Positions 23,788 to 34,271 of a stretch of DNA of 64,000 nt are shown here, piece after piece. Position 1 is the stretch's first letter. Each line of letters starts with the position of its first letter. Position numbers and translations under genes: made by a program. The stretch lies in contig NZ_CP052135.1 of assembly GCF_012955605.1 (NCBI RefSeq), positions 300,001 to 364,000 on the forward strand, read 5' to 3'. The DNA comes from Bacillus fonticola (lineage in GTDB: Bacteria > Bacillota > Bacilli > Bacillales > JC228). The notes under the pieces are model-generated. The model saw nothing but the letters and a program-made list of their open reading frames with translations. It was not told where the DNA came from and did no database searches.

Positions 23788-24969
23788 ATGATTACAAATC
23801 CAGTCATATCATCAGCCATTTTACTCGCATTGATTGCAGTTGGTGAGATTATTTCGATTAAGACTCGGGCAAGAGTCCCGATGCTGTTGATCGCGTTATT
23901 AGGCTACCTAGTTTTAAGTTGGACAGGAGTCTTTCCAGAAGACTTACTAGCCAATTCAACCATGATAACGGTAGGGGGTCTACTAGTAGCGCCGTTGATT
24001 GTGCATCTAGGGACGTTGATTCCGTTGAAAACGATTGTGGCGCAATGGCGGGCGGTTTGTATTGCTCTTATCGGGATTGCCATCGCGACTATTCTTCTTC
24101 TAGTAACGATCTCTCCACTATTTGGATATGAGGTAGCCGTTGCGGGTGCCGGCCCATTAACGGGAGGCATTATTGCTTTTATCGTGACATCAGAAAAGCT
24201 AGAAGCGGTAGGTTTCGGTAATCTGGTTGCAATTCCAGCTCTTATTCTCGCATTTCAAAAGCTAATCGGCATTCCCCTTGCACAAAATATGTTGCGAAAA
24301 TATGCGTTACGTATACGAGACTCACTATCTATGACGGCAGCGACTGTAGAAACGACAGTAGAGAAAGAGACAACGAAACCGTTAGAATCAGCACCAAGGC
24401 GACTATTAATACCAGAAGAGTATCAAAATCCTACAGTGATTTTATTTACGTTGTTTGTTGGTGGCTCGTTTGCCTACGTTTTAGATGAGTTCACGGGACT
24501 TAGCTACAGTATTTGGTCACTTGTCATTGGGTTGGCAGGGACTCTAATTGGTTTCTTTCCTCCAAAAGCGATGGAACGTGCCAATTCAACTGGCATTGCG
24601 ATGATAGGTATCGTATTTGTCGTCATTGGGTCAATGGATGATGTCACCTTCGCTATGTTCTTGGAATTCTTACCTATCGTTGTGTTGATGTTGATCATTG
24701 GTGCAGTAGGTATTGTAGCAGGTGGATTTATTGGTTCGAAGATATTTAAGTGGGATCCGTTTAAAGGTATCCCTATTGCGCTTACGGCGATGTTCGGTTT
24801 CCCGGCGGACTACATTTTGGTAGAAGAAGTGAGTCGAAGTTTAGGACGAACAAAAGAGGAAGAAGAAGCGATCTTTAATGAATTACTTTCCCCTATGTTG
24901 ATTGGCGGATTTACAACCGTTACAACGGCTTCCATTTTGGTTGCCGGTATCTTAGTCGGGACGCTTTAA
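23788..24969 (+). CDS. Multi-pass membrane protein, probable ion-coupled transporter
   Basis: A 393-residue protein with two hydrophobic halves (residues 5-170 and 215-390) joined by a hydrophilic Thr/Glu-rich linker at about residues 180-215. That two-half organisation is typical of inverted-repeat secondary transporters. Glycine-rich re-entrant-like segments occur in both halves (AGAGPLTGGIIAFIVTSE near 120 and TAMFGFPADYILVEE near 340). It resembles the glutamate/sodium symporter (GltS-like) superfamily in layout, but I cannot name a substrate. AAGGAG precedes the ATG. It is monocistronic with its own terminator. Confidence 0.65.
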   Translation: MITNPVISSAILLALIAVGEIISIKTRARVPMLLIALLGYLVLSWTGVFPEDLLANSTMITVGGLLVAPLIVHLGTLIPLKTIVAQWRAVCIALIGIAIATILLLVTISPLFGYEVAVAGAGPLTGGIIAFIVTSEKLEAVGFGNLVAIPALILAFQKLIGIPLAQNMLRKYALRIRDSLSMTAATVETTVEKETTKPLESAPRRLLIPEEYQNPTVILFTLFVGGSFAYVLDEFTGLSYSIWSLVIGLAGTLIGFFPPKAMERANSTGIAMIGIVFVVIGSMDDVTFAMFLEFLPIVVLMLIIGAVGIVAGGFIGSKIFKWDPFKGIPIALTAMFGFPADYILVEEVSRSLGRTKEEEEAIFNELLSPMLIGGFTTVTTASILVAGILVGTL

Positions 24970-24992
24970 TATTTGTTACTCCATTAGCTTAG

Positions 24993-25037
24993 AAGGATAG
25001 ATCTTGGATTACAGTCCAAGCCCTATCCTTTTTTTGT
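24993..25037 (+). terminator. Terminator after the transporter gene
   Basis: AAGGATAG pairs with CTATCCTT, with an inner CTTGGA/TCCAAG extension, and a T7 run follows. Confidence 0.85.
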
Positions 25038-25248
25038 AGGTAGGATTATGGCAAATAACCGGATGAGAGCGGTTGTGACGCCAATATACTGCAATAATCA
25101 AGGCTTACACATAAATGAAACCGCTTACGCTCACTAAATCGCTTAGATCCACGCGTCCTTCCCAAAACCCCTTGAATAATTACCCCTAGATGTTACCATG
25201 GTTCACGTTGGAAACAGAACGGAAATAAACCTCAAAGGATGGATGTAG

Positions 25249-26091
25249 ATGCTAAAGAAAACAGTCGCTTTTTTAGGTGCAGGGTCCATGGCTGAAGCAA
25301 TGATTTCGGGAATGGTTGCATCTGAGAAGCTTCCTGCTGATCAAATTATTGTCACGAACAGACAGAATAAAGAACGGTTGAATGAACTACAAATGAAATA
25401 TGGCATTCGTGCTGTGCAACGAGATCAACTTGATTATACAGAAGTCGATTTATTTATACTGGCGATGAAGCCAAAGGATGTAGACGATGTTTTGGCGTCA
25501 ATAAAGGATAGGGTCACTGAAGATCAGGTCGTTCTTTCTGTGATGGCAGGAATCTCTACTGCTTATATGGAAGAGAATTTGAAGCCAAGTCAGCAAGTGA
25601 TCCGCGTCATGCCGAACACATCGAGCATGATCAGAGAGTCATCGACGGCTATAAGCCCTGGAAAGCATGTGAGCTTAGAGGAAGTGACGACTGCTAAAAC
25701 CCTTTTGCAATCAATAGGTGAAGTGTTTGTCATTAAAGAAGAACAAATGGACGTGTTCACTGGCATTGCCGGAAGCGGGCCAGCTTACTTTTATCATCTC
25801 ATGGAACACATTGAAAATGCTGGTAGTGAAGCAGGGTTATCGAAAGAAATGTGTCGTGAAATGGGTGCCCAAACTATTTTAGGAGCAGCTAAAATGATCC
25901 TTCAACAAGAGGATTCCCCTGCTGAACTAAGAAAAAAGGTGACTTCTCCTAACGGGACAACAGCAGCCGGTTTACAAGCTTTAAGAGAGCATGGTGGAGG
26001 TCAAGCAATTTATGAAGCTGTTAAAGGGGCAGCTAATCGCTCCAAGGAAATGAGTCGGCAACTTGAGCGACCAGTAGCACTAAACAAGTAG
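25249..26091 (+). CDS. proC: Pyrroline-5-carboxylate reductase
   Basis: Last step of proline synthesis: NAD(P)H-dependent reduction of pyrroline-5-carboxylate to proline. 280 residues with Rossmann FLGAGSMAEAMISG at residues 8-21, MAGISTAYMEE near 100, and the C-terminal substrate-binding helix block GIAGSGPAYFYHLMEHIENAG and TSPNGTTAAGL, which is the ProC signature. The ribosome site is AAGGATGG. It leads the proC-proB-proA operon, so all enzymes from glutamate to proline are encoded together. Bacillaceae often use such clusters to make proline as a compatible solute, but no osmotic promoter could be identified here. Confidence 0.95.
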   Translation: MLKKTVAFLGAGSMAEAMISGMVASEKLPADQIIVTNRQNKERLNELQMKYGIRAVQRDQLDYTEVDLFILAMKPKDVDDVLASIKDRVTEDQVVLSVMAGISTAYMEENLKPSQQVIRVMPNTSSMIRESSTAISPGKHVSLEEVTTAKTLLQSIGEVFVIKEEQMDVFTGIAGSGPAYFYHLMEHIENAGSEAGLSKEMCREMGAQTILGAAKMILQQEDSPAELRKKVTSPNGTTAAGLQALREHGGGQAIYEAVKGAANRSKEMSRQLERPVALNK

Positions 26092-26128
26092 CAGCAGCGA
26101 ACAAATAATGACATCTGGAGATGATAGA

Positions 26129-27262
26129 TTGGTTTCGGAAACAGTCAAAAAGCGTATCGTGATAAAAATTGGAAGTAGCTCGTTAACTAGCTTAAATGGA
26201 GAAACTAGCCGCAGAAAGCTAGAAAAACTTGTGGATGAAGTCGTCCGTTTAAAAGATGACGGGCATGAAGTATTGCTTGTTTCATCTGGTGCTGTGGCTG
26301 CAGGTTACCGCAAACTCGGATGCTTATCGCGCCCGAGCACGTTACCTGAAAAGCAAGCAGCGGCTTCCATTGGCCAGGGACTCTTAATCGAGGCCTACTC
26401 AGACCTCTTTTTATCTCATGGCTATGTAGCCTCGCAAATCTTGATCACACGCAGCGACTTTTCAGCAGAAGATCGGTATAACAATGCGCGAAACACAATG
26501 AATGTTCTACTAGAAAGAGGCATCATCCCGATCGTCAACGAAAATGATACCGTTACGATTGATAGGCTGAAATTCGGTGATAATGATACGCTTTCTGCCA
26601 AAGTTGCTGGTCTAGTGGGTGCCGACCAATTGATTATCCTTTCAGATATCGATGGATTGTACGATGCAGATCCAAGAAAGAATGCGAATGCAAAGCTGCT
26701 CGACAAAGTACATGAAATTACTCCAGAGATTGAGGCGGGAGCCGGAGATCCAGGTAGTGCTGTCGGTACAGGTGGAATGAAGTCTAAAATCGATGCTTTC
26801 AAAATTGCCATGGCATCTGGTATCTCTTCTTTCTTAGGAAAAGCAGGAACGAAAGATATCGTATACGACGCAGTCTACCAAAACGCCAAAGGCACTTATT
26901 TTGAACCGAAGACGGATACAGATAATTTAGATGCGAAAAAACAATGGATTGCCTTCAACTCAGGACCCGAGGGGGAAGTGGTAATCCATCAGCATGCGAA
27001 GGAATTGATTCTTGACAGCAAACAGGGGTTGGAACTATCAGGTGTCCACCATGTGGTGGGGCGTTTTAAAAAAGGCGCTGTAGTCAAAATTGTAGACCTT
27101 CAAGATGAAGAAATCGCTTTAGGAGTAGTCAATTACTCCTCAGAAACGTTTGTCGAAATGGTTGGTTCAAAGGAAGAAGAACTCATAGAGTATGAAAAGC
27201 TAGCGGTAGAAAGCGAAGATTTAGTCTGTCATTTGGAGATCTCCGTTCCTGCAGGCATATAA
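26129..27262 (+). CDS. proB: Glutamate 5-kinase with PUA domain
   Basis: Phosphorylates glutamate to gamma-glutamyl phosphate, the feedback-controlled first step of proline synthesis. The amino-acid kinase domain covers residues 10-255 with IVIKIGSSSLTS at the N-terminus, VSSGAVAAG, NENDTV and VGTGGMKSK. A PUA domain follows (about residues 275-360). An in-frame ATG at 26108 exists, but TCTGGAG sits eight bases before the TTG at 26129, and starting there gives the usual N-terminus for the family, so I prefer it (377 residues). It follows proC by 38 bases. Confidence 0.92.
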   Translation: MVSETVKKRIVIKIGSSSLTSLNGETSRRKLEKLVDEVVRLKDDGHEVLLVSSGAVAAGYRKLGCLSRPSTLPEKQAAASIGQGLLIEAYSDLFLSHGYVASQILITRSDFSAEDRYNNARNTMNVLLERGIIPIVNENDTVTIDRLKFGDNDTLSAKVAGLVGADQLIILSDIDGLYDADPRKNANAKLLDKVHEITPEIEAGAGDPGSAVGTGGMKSKIDAFKIAMASGISSFLGKAGTKDIVYDAVYQNAKGTYFEPKTDTDNLDAKKQWIAFNSGPEGEVVIHQHAKELILDSKQGLELSGVHHVVGRFKKGAVVKIVDLQDEEIALGVVNYSSETFVEMVGSKEEELIEYEKLAVESEDLVCHLEISVPAGI

Positions 27263-27280
27263 AAAACTAGGGGGTATTGG

Positions 27281-28543
27281 GTGACACTCATAAGAGAAAA
27301 GACGAACGTTGAAGCACAAGCCATACAAGCAAAGAAAGCAGCGAAAACATTGATGATGCTGACGACAGCGCAAAAGAATCAGGCGCTGATCCAACTTGCA
27401 AATATACTTGAAGAGAACTATCAAACGATTTTAGATGCCAATGAAAAAGACTTGGCAAATGGACGTGAAAAAGGTTTTGAGGAAGCGTTCATGGATCGTT
27501 TGACGTTGACGAAGGATCGCGTTTTTGATTTTGCTCAAGGGTTGAGAGAAGTTGTTGAACTAGAAGATCCAACAGGAAAGATTAAGAGTGAATGGACTTT
27601 GGACAATGGGTTGAATGTTTCTCAGGTTGCAGTACCTTTAGGCGTCATCGGTATGATTTACGAAGCACGACCGAATGTAACGGTCGATGCCACCGGTCTT
27701 GCTTTGAAGTCCGGGAACGCGATCGTGCTCAAAGGGGGATCTTCTGCGATTTTCTCTAACCAGGCAATTGTTGAGGTGATGCATCAAGGGCTAGAAAAAA
27801 CTGAGATTCCTAAAGAAGCAGTCCAATTCATTGCCAGTACCGATCGTGAAGCTACCCAACAGCTGTTTACCATGAAAGAGCACGTTGATGTGCTCATTCC
27901 GCGTGGAGGCGGCTCGTTGATCAATGCTGTAGTGAATAATGCCACGGTTCCAGTTCTTGAAACAGGTGTGGGTAACTGCCATCTCTATCTCGACGCAGAG
28001 GCCGATCGCGACAAAGCACTCGCCATTTTGATCAATGCAAAAACAGACCGCCCTGCAGTTTGTAATGCGGCGGAAACTGTCCTTATTCATAAAGATTGGC
28101 TTGCTCACCATAGTGACGCTTTGTTCCAGAGCCTTGAAAGTCACAAGGTTGTGATCCATGGTGACGAACAAATCGTGGAATTGAATCCGGAGGCTACTTT
28201 GGCAGGCGAAAGTGACTGGAAAGATGAATATTTGAGCAAGGATATCGCAATGAAAGTAGTGAATGATTTGGCAGAAGCCGTTGACCATATCGAAACGTAC
28301 GGCACGAAGCACTCTGAAGCGATCATTACAGAGAATCAGCATAACGCGCATGTGTTCATGAACCTTGTCGATGCTGCTGCCTTATACCATAATGCGTCCA
28401 CACGTTTCACTGATGGAGGAGCATTGGGCTTTGGCGCTGAAATCGGTATCTCTACCCAAAAACTCCACGCCCGTGGTCCAATGGGGTTGCCAGCATTAAC
28501 AACGGTAAAATACATGATGCAAGGGAACGGACAAACTAGATAG
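27281..28543 (+). CDS. proA: Gamma-glutamyl phosphate reductase
   Basis: Reduces gamma-glutamyl phosphate to glutamate-5-semialdehyde, which cyclises to pyrroline-5-carboxylate. It is an aldehyde dehydrogenase fold of 420 residues, with MIYEARPNVTVDATGLALKS near 126, LIPRGGGSLI near 208, and the catalytic cysteine in RPAVCNAAETVL near residue 255. The GTG start follows AGGGGG. It is the third gene of proCBA, 18 bases after proB. ProB and ProA are thought to form a complex that channels the unstable phosphate. Confidence 0.96.
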   Translation: MTLIREKTNVEAQAIQAKKAAKTLMMLTTAQKNQALIQLANILEENYQTILDANEKDLANGREKGFEEAFMDRLTLTKDRVFDFAQGLREVVELEDPTGKIKSEWTLDNGLNVSQVAVPLGVIGMIYEARPNVTVDATGLALKSGNAIVLKGGSSAIFSNQAIVEVMHQGLEKTEIPKEAVQFIASTDREATQQLFTMKEHVDVLIPRGGGSLINAVVNNATVPVLETGVGNCHLYLDAEADRDKALAILINAKTDRPAVCNAAETVLIHKDWLAHHSDALFQSLESHKVVIHGDEQIVELNPEATLAGESDWKDEYLSKDIAMKVVNDLAEAVDHIETYGTKHSEAIITENQHNAHVFMNLVDAAALYHNASTRFTDGGALGFGAEIGISTQKLHARGPMGLPALTTVKYMMQGNGQTR

Positions 28544-28558
28544 TTTTGGGGAGTTTTG

Positions 28559-28656
28559 GGGAACTGGTACCACCCGATATTTGTCAGTATTTGTCGAATA
28601 GAACAAAGGAAAGTATACAGAAGAAAATTCGACATAATTCGGGGTGTACCAGTTCC
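28559..28656. repeat. Family A palindrome between proA and the P450 gene
   Basis: The left arm GGAACTGGTACCACCCGATA and the right arm CGACATAATTCGGGGTGTACC plus AGTTCC enclose a loop of about 50 bases. It sits in the gap between convergent genes. Confidence 0.85.
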
Positions 28657-28676
28657 CGGTTGGGACCCGGTTGGGA

Positions 28677-29945
<1,269 letters not shown>

Positions 29946-30108
29946 TTAGCTAGTTTCGCTATTCTCACATTAGTATTCAAGTGTGACTTTGTTTTTAAAC
30001 AAAAGAGTCAGCACTTTATTTCATGTGATGAATCCAGACGCAGGAGGAGGGAGGGATGAATTTAGGATAATCATCTCTCATTTGTTCCAGACACCCGCTC
30101 ATATCTGA

Positions 30109-30131
30109 TACACTAGAATAAAAATAGTGTA
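30109..30131. promoter_or_regulatory. Inverted repeat before the PrpR-like regulator gene
   Basis: TACACTA-N9-TAGTGTA lies 14 bases before the regulator start codon, in a position suited to autoregulation. The binding factor is unknown. Confidence 0.45.
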
Positions 30132-30144
30132 CTAGGTGATCAAC

Positions 30145-31824
30145 ATGAAATTATTAGTGGTCGCACCGTATCCTGCGTTAGCTCATGTTGCCAAACAGGC
30201 GGTGCAATCTAGAACGGAAATAGAGGTAGATGTTGTCGTAGGGAACTTGGTTGAGGGTGTTGCTTTGGCTCGTGAGGCGGAAGCAAGTGGGTATGATGTG
30301 ATATTAAGTCGTGGGGGAACGTTGCAGTTGATTGAAGAACAGGTGACGGTGCCCATAGTGGAAATACCCATTACAGGATACGATCTTTTGCGTGTAGTAA
30401 CTCTTACAAAGCAGTTCCCTGGCAAAAGCGCGATCGTTGGTTTTTCGAACATTACAACAGGTGCGAAGACTTTAGTGGACATTTTACAGCTTCAAGTGGA
30501 CATTTTTCCAGTGGAAACGAGTGACGAAGTGCCGGCTACGCTTCAACGGCTAAAAAAGGAAGGGTATTCTGTCGTCCTCGGGGATACGATTACGCACGAG
30601 TTGGCCAGTAGCTATGGACTGCAATCAATTTTGATTCAATCTGGTATAGAGGCGGTATTAGAAGCGATACATAAAGCTGAGACGCTCTATCGTTATTTAC
30701 AGCATCAAACGCGGAAGTTTAATCTACCAAAAGAAGTGCTTCAGCAGAGAGGCGAAAATATTGCTGTATTGGACGGGCAAGGAAATAGGGTATTCCAACA
30801 CTGGTCTGATTATGAGTATGAGCATGAGTTTGAGAAGCTTGTCCACTTTTACTCACAGCGTCCAGATAACCATTTTACAGATGTCGTTTCCGTTAGAGAA
30901 CGGTCGTATAAAGTAGAAATGAACATGCTGACGCATTTTTCGAAGTCGCAAAACCGCCAGATTCGATTCGTTCGACTTTTCCACTCCTCTAATCGACAGC
31001 CTATTATGTATCATAATAGTCGACTGAAACCTTATGTAGTTGCGGAGAGTACGACCATGAAAAACACACTCGATGCCTTGAGGAAGTGTTTGTTCGATAG
31101 CAAAGCTATTTACTTGCAGGGTGAACCAGGTACTGGAAAAAGGCTGCTCGGACAGTGGATCCATTATGAAAGGCACCTAAACAAAAAACTATGTGCTACC
31201 ATTTCTGCTACCTCACTTCCACAGCTACAAGAAAAACTTGATGAAGTGGCAACCATTATCGTTACAGACTGGGAGGACATTGAGACCACTGAAGCAAAGA
31301 AGGTTGCTGATAACTGTCTTCAATGGGCTTCCGTTGACCCTGGAAGAATGGCTGTCCTCACAAGTGCATCGGTCATAAGTGGGGTACAAGTAAAAGAAGA
31401 GATTCACACCATTCATGTGCCGCCACTGCGCGAACGAGAAGAAGACATTTCTTTGCTAGTTTCTCATTTTGTGACTGAGTTGCATGAGAAACAGGGAGTA
31501 CCTCTTGTTAATTTTCAAACGAGTGCAATCGATGCGTTAGAAAGTTATTTTTGGAGAGAAAACGTTACCGAACTGAAGTTTATTGTTAAAGAATGTGTTC
31601 GGCATTCTACCGGTTTTCAAATTGATAAAAGTGATGTTAATCGCGTTCTGCAATCTCTTTCTTTTCCGCAAAGTAGAGGTGCACTCTCACTTGAAGGGAC
31701 ATTGGAAGACATCGAAAGACGAGCCATCGAGCTTGTTATGGAAGAAGAAGGTTACAACCAAACAAAAGTAGCGAAACGACTCGGGATCAATCGGTCTACA
31801 TTATGGCGGAAGCTCAACAAATAA
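30145..31824 (+). CDS. PrpR_N-domain transcription regulator with degenerate sigma-54 AAA+ domain
   Basis: A 559-residue regulator for the adjacent acid-sugar cluster. Residues 1-175 form a PrpR_N receptor domain (ligand-sensing, periplasmic-binding-like; FSNITTGAKTL), followed by a PAS-like stretch at about 200-290, an AAA+ domain and a Fis-type helix-turn-helix (NQTKVAKRLGINRSTLWRKL) at the end. The Walker A GEPGTGKR is present. However, the GAFTGA loop that contacts sigma-54 and the segment around it are missing, and the Walker B region reads IIVTDWEDI, so it probably does not activate sigma-54 RNA polymerase. The start at 30145 follows AGGTGAT. It is read in the same direction as the target operon, 158 bases upstream of it. 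Confidence 0.85.
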   Translation: MKLLVVAPYPALAHVAKQAVQSRTEIEVDVVVGNLVEGVALAREAEASGYDVILSRGGTLQLIEEQVTVPIVEIPITGYDLLRVVTLTKQFPGKSAIVGFSNITTGAKTLVDILQLQVDIFPVETSDEVPATLQRLKKEGYSVVLGDTITHELASSYGLQSILIQSGIEAVLEAIHKAETLYRYLQHQTRKFNLPKEVLQQRGENIAVLDGQGNRVFQHWSDYEYEHEFEKLVHFYSQRPDNHFTDVVSVRERSYKVEMNMLTHFSKSQNRQIRFVRLFHSSNRQPIMYHNSRLKPYVVAESTTMKNTLDALRKCLFDSKAIYLQGEPGTGKRLLGQWIHYERHLNKKLCATISATSLPQLQEKLDEVATIIVTDWEDIETTEAKKVADNCLQWASVDPGRMAVLTSASVISGVQVKEEIHTIHVPPLREREEDISLLVSHFVTELHEKQGVPLVNFQTSAIDALESYFWRENVTELKFIVKECVRHSTGFQIDKSDVNRVLQSLSFPQSRGALSLEGTLEDIERRAIELVMEEEGYNQTKVAKRLGINRSTLWRKLNK

Positions 31825-31852
31825 GGGCTTTCGCCATTTTTACGACGTATAC

Positions 31853-31915
31853 TGTTGCGAAATACAACACTTTTTAAGTGAGGAAGAAATAATGCGAATA
31901 AAAGTGTTGCAAAAT
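31853..31915 (+). promoter_or_regulatory. Candidate operators of the kdgT-dtnK-pdxA2 operon
   Basis: TGTTGCGAAAT at 31853 (part of a perfect TGTTG-N7-CAACA inverted repeat at 31853-31869) recurs as TGTTGCAAAAT at 31905. The two are 52 bases apart, close to five helical turns. The second copy overlaps the -35 hexamer. They are likely sites for the PrpR-like regulator encoded just upstream. Confidence 0.55.
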
Positions 31916-31935
31916 GAAATCACCCGCCCTATACT
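31907..31935 (+). promoter_or_regulatory. Sigma-A promoter of the acid-sugar operon
   Basis: TTGCAA, a spacer of exactly 17 bases, then TATACT. It lies 48 bases before the kdgT start. No -24/-12 sigma-54 promoter was found in the same gap. Confidence 0.7.
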
Positions 31936-31982
31936 AACATTGAAATCGTTTCCAAAAGGGATTGTAGGGGAGGAGAATTATA

Positions 31983-32981
31983 ATGAAAATCAAAGCAACG
32001 CTAGACAGAATTCCTGGGGGTATGATGGTTGTTCCGTTGTTGCTTGCTGCAGTGCTGAACACTGTAGCTCCAGACTTATTACGGATTGGTAATTTTACAG
32101 AGGCCTTATTTGTAAACGGTGCCAATGCATTGATTGCACTATTCCTTTTATGTACAGGAGCTCAAATTAACGTGAAAACATTCGGTGTCTCTCTAGCAAA
32201 AGGGGGAACATTACTCGGAACAAAATGGATAGTTGGTGCGATCTTCGGACTGATTGCTTATTCATTTGCAGGTGACAATGGATTGTGGTTGGGTTTAGCA
32301 CCAATTGCGGTTATTGCAGCTATGACCAATAGCAACGGGGGATTGTTCGTAGCCTTAGTTGGTCAGTATGGAAACAAAGAAGATCGTGCCTCTTATTCTC
32401 TACTAGCATTAAACGATGGACCATTCTTAACAATGGTAGCGTTGTCTATTTTTGGTGCTATGGGATTCGTAGACGGTATGTTTTCTCTTCAATCATTTAT
32501 AGCTGTTTTACTACCGATTCTAGTTGGTATGGTATTAGGTAACCTAGACGAAGAAATGCGTACGTTTTTAGATAGTGGTAGCTCTATGCTTATACCATTC
32601 TTTGCGTTTGCATTAGGGATGGGAATTGACTTCGGTGCCATCGTGGAAGGTGGACTTGGTGGAATTGCGCTTGGTATTATGACGGTTCTTATTACAGGAA
32701 CAGCTGGCTATTTTGTGTTCAAGTTTTTACGTTGGAATCCGATTGTCGGTGCATCTGAAGGGTCTACGGCTGGTAATGCGGTTGCGACACCGGCAGCCAT
32801 TGCTGCAGCGAACGCATCTTTTGCAAGTGTAGTAGATATCGCAACGGTTCAAGTCGCAGCATCTACCGTCACTACGGCGATCTTACTTCCGCTTTATATT
32901 GCCTTCTTGGTGAAAAGAATGGAACGAAAAGGGTATCAATTTGAAAATGGAGAAGTTAAACATCAATCAGTGAACGGATAA
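31983..32981 (+). CDS. kdgT: KdgT family sugar-acid permease
   Basis: A 332-residue integral membrane protein of the 2-keto-3-deoxygluconate permease family, with about ten hydrophobic segments. The start RIPGGMMVVPLLLAAVLN and the internal AMTNSNGGLFVALVGQYG are family hallmarks. Family members take up KDG by proton symport. In this operon, with a DUF1537 kinase and PdxA2, the cargo is more likely a four-carbon acid sugar such as D-threonate or D-erythronate. GGGGAGGAG precedes the ATG. It is first of three genes transcribed from the promoter at 31907. Confidence 0.9.
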   Translation: MKIKATLDRIPGGMMVVPLLLAAVLNTVAPDLLRIGNFTEALFVNGANALIALFLLCTGAQINVKTFGVSLAKGGTLLGTKWIVGAIFGLIAYSFAGDNGLWLGLAPIAVIAAMTNSNGGLFVALVGQYGNKEDRASYSLLALNDGPFLTMVALSIFGAMGFVDGMFSLQSFIAVLLPILVGMVLGNLDEEMRTFLDSGSSMLIPFFAFALGMGIDFGAIVEGGLGGIALGIMTVLITGTAGYFVFKFLRWNPIVGASEGSTAGNAVATPAAIAAANASFASVVDIATVQVAASTVTTAILLPLYIAFLVKRMERKGYQFENGEVKHQSVNG

Positions 32982-32996
32982 GGAAGTGAAGACATC

Positions 32997-34271
32997 ATGA
33001 GTTGTGTAGCCATCATTGCTGACGATTTAACAGGAGCGAATGATTCTGGCGTAGAATTTGTCAAAAAGGGGTTTCGGACGTCTGTCTTGTTCGATCATCG
33101 TGTCATTGCAGAGCTGTTGACGTCAAGAGATGCACTTGTTTTGGATACGAGTTCAAGATCTTTTTCAAAGCACAAGGCCTATGAAACGGTCCGAGAAGTA
33201 GCGGAGGCATTGAAAAAGGCTGGAGCGACAGATGTGGTGAAGAAGATGGATAGCACACTACGAGGTCCTTTTGTACAAGAAACGCAAGCGATCGTGGAAA
33301 TATTCAGTCCAGATTGGGTGGTGATCGCTCCTGCTTTTCCAAGAATGGGACGGACAACTCGTGATGGGGTCCACTACGTACATGGAGAGATCATCACAGA
33401 GACGGAATTTTCTGAGGATCCGAAAACCCCTGTCAAACATGCTCGAATCGCTGATTATTTACAAGAGGAAGGCATCCATCCTGTTCATTTTTCAATAGAT
33501 AATATGAAACAAGGGCAAGGGAGTTTTCCTGATAAACAGGGCACGAAATGGGTAGTAGCAGACGCTGAAACGGATCAAGATCTTAGCCAGTTGGTCGAAG
33601 TCTTTCGTTGTAAACCAGGCAAGGTATTATGGGTTGGCTCTGCTGGTCTTATGGAACACATCACCCCACTGGTTGATACACCAAACGCATTCAATAAGCA
33701 AGGAAGAGCCGACAACGTTCTGATCGTTTCGGGAAGTATGTCGCAGAAAACGTATGAACAGGTGCAAAGAGTGGGTCAACATGAGGATGTTTTTCATATA
33801 ACGTTACACCCTAATGACGTGTTGTCTGGACATCTAACAGTTCCGTTTGTCGTAGACCAAGTGCAGGCGGCTTTTCAAATGGGTGACTCCGTTGTGCTGG
33901 CTGTCGATGCATCTGAGGAAGCAAAAAGACAATCTAAGATCCTTGCTAAACAGTCAGGTGTTTCAACACGAGAAGTAGGAGCCGTTTTAGAGAACCTGCT
34001 CTCTCAAGTAACAAAGCAAATTGTGGAGCTGGTTGAAGAAGTAAATGGACTCGTTTTAACAGGTGGCGACACGGCTAAGAGTATATGCGGTGCTTTAGGG
34101 GTTTCTGGAGTGGATATTGTGGAAGAAGTCGAAAGTGGTCTCCCACACGGTCTACTAGTCGGCTTACAGCGTCCTGTTCAGGTTGTGACAAAAGCAGGTG
34201 GATTCGGGCAAGAGGAGTCATTAGTAAACTCATTGCAAGTATTGAAAGGTGGAACTAATCATGTCAAATAG
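32997..34271 (+). CDS. dtnK: Four-carbon acid sugar kinase (DUF1537, DtnK-like)
   Basis: ATP-dependent kinase of the DUF1537 family, shown in other bacteria to phosphorylate D-threonate, D-erythronate or related acid sugars at C4. 424 residues in two domains: the N-terminal substrate domain opens with IIADDLTGANDSGVEF and includes KKMDSTLRGPF near residue 82, and the C-terminal nucleotide domain has VSGSMSQKTYEQV near 244 and LTGGDTAKSICGALG near 345. GGAAGTG precedes the ATG. It overlaps the pdxA2 start by 11 bases, so translation is coupled. The pairing with PdxA2 defines the pathway; the exact stereoisomer used cannot be read from sequence. Confidence 0.9.
   Translation: MSCVAIIADDLTGANDSGVEFVKKGFRTSVLFDHRVIAELLTSRDALVLDTSSRSFSKHKAYETVREVAEALKKAGATDVVKKMDSTLRGPFVQETQAIVEIFSPDWVVIAPAFPRMGRTTRDGVHYVHGEIITETEFSEDPKTPVKHARIADYLQEEGIHPVHFSIDNMKQGQGSFPDKQGTKWVVADAETDQDLSQLVEVFRCKPGKVLWVGSAGLMEHITPLVDTPNAFNKQGRADNVLIVSGSMSQKTYEQVQRVGQHEDVFHITLHPNDVLSGHLTVPFVVDQVQAAFQMGDSVVLAVDASEEAKRQSKILAKQSGVSTREVGAVLENLLSQVTKQIVELVEEVNGLVLTGGDTAKSICGALGVSGVDIVEEVESGLPHGLLVGLQRPVQVVTKAGGFGQEESLVNSLQVLKGGTNHVK

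Noticed and set aside
31825-31982. Sigma-54 promoter before kdgT, expected for a PrpR-like regulator
   Set aside because: No GG/GC pair at -24/-12 spacing. A near-consensus sigma-A promoter is present instead.
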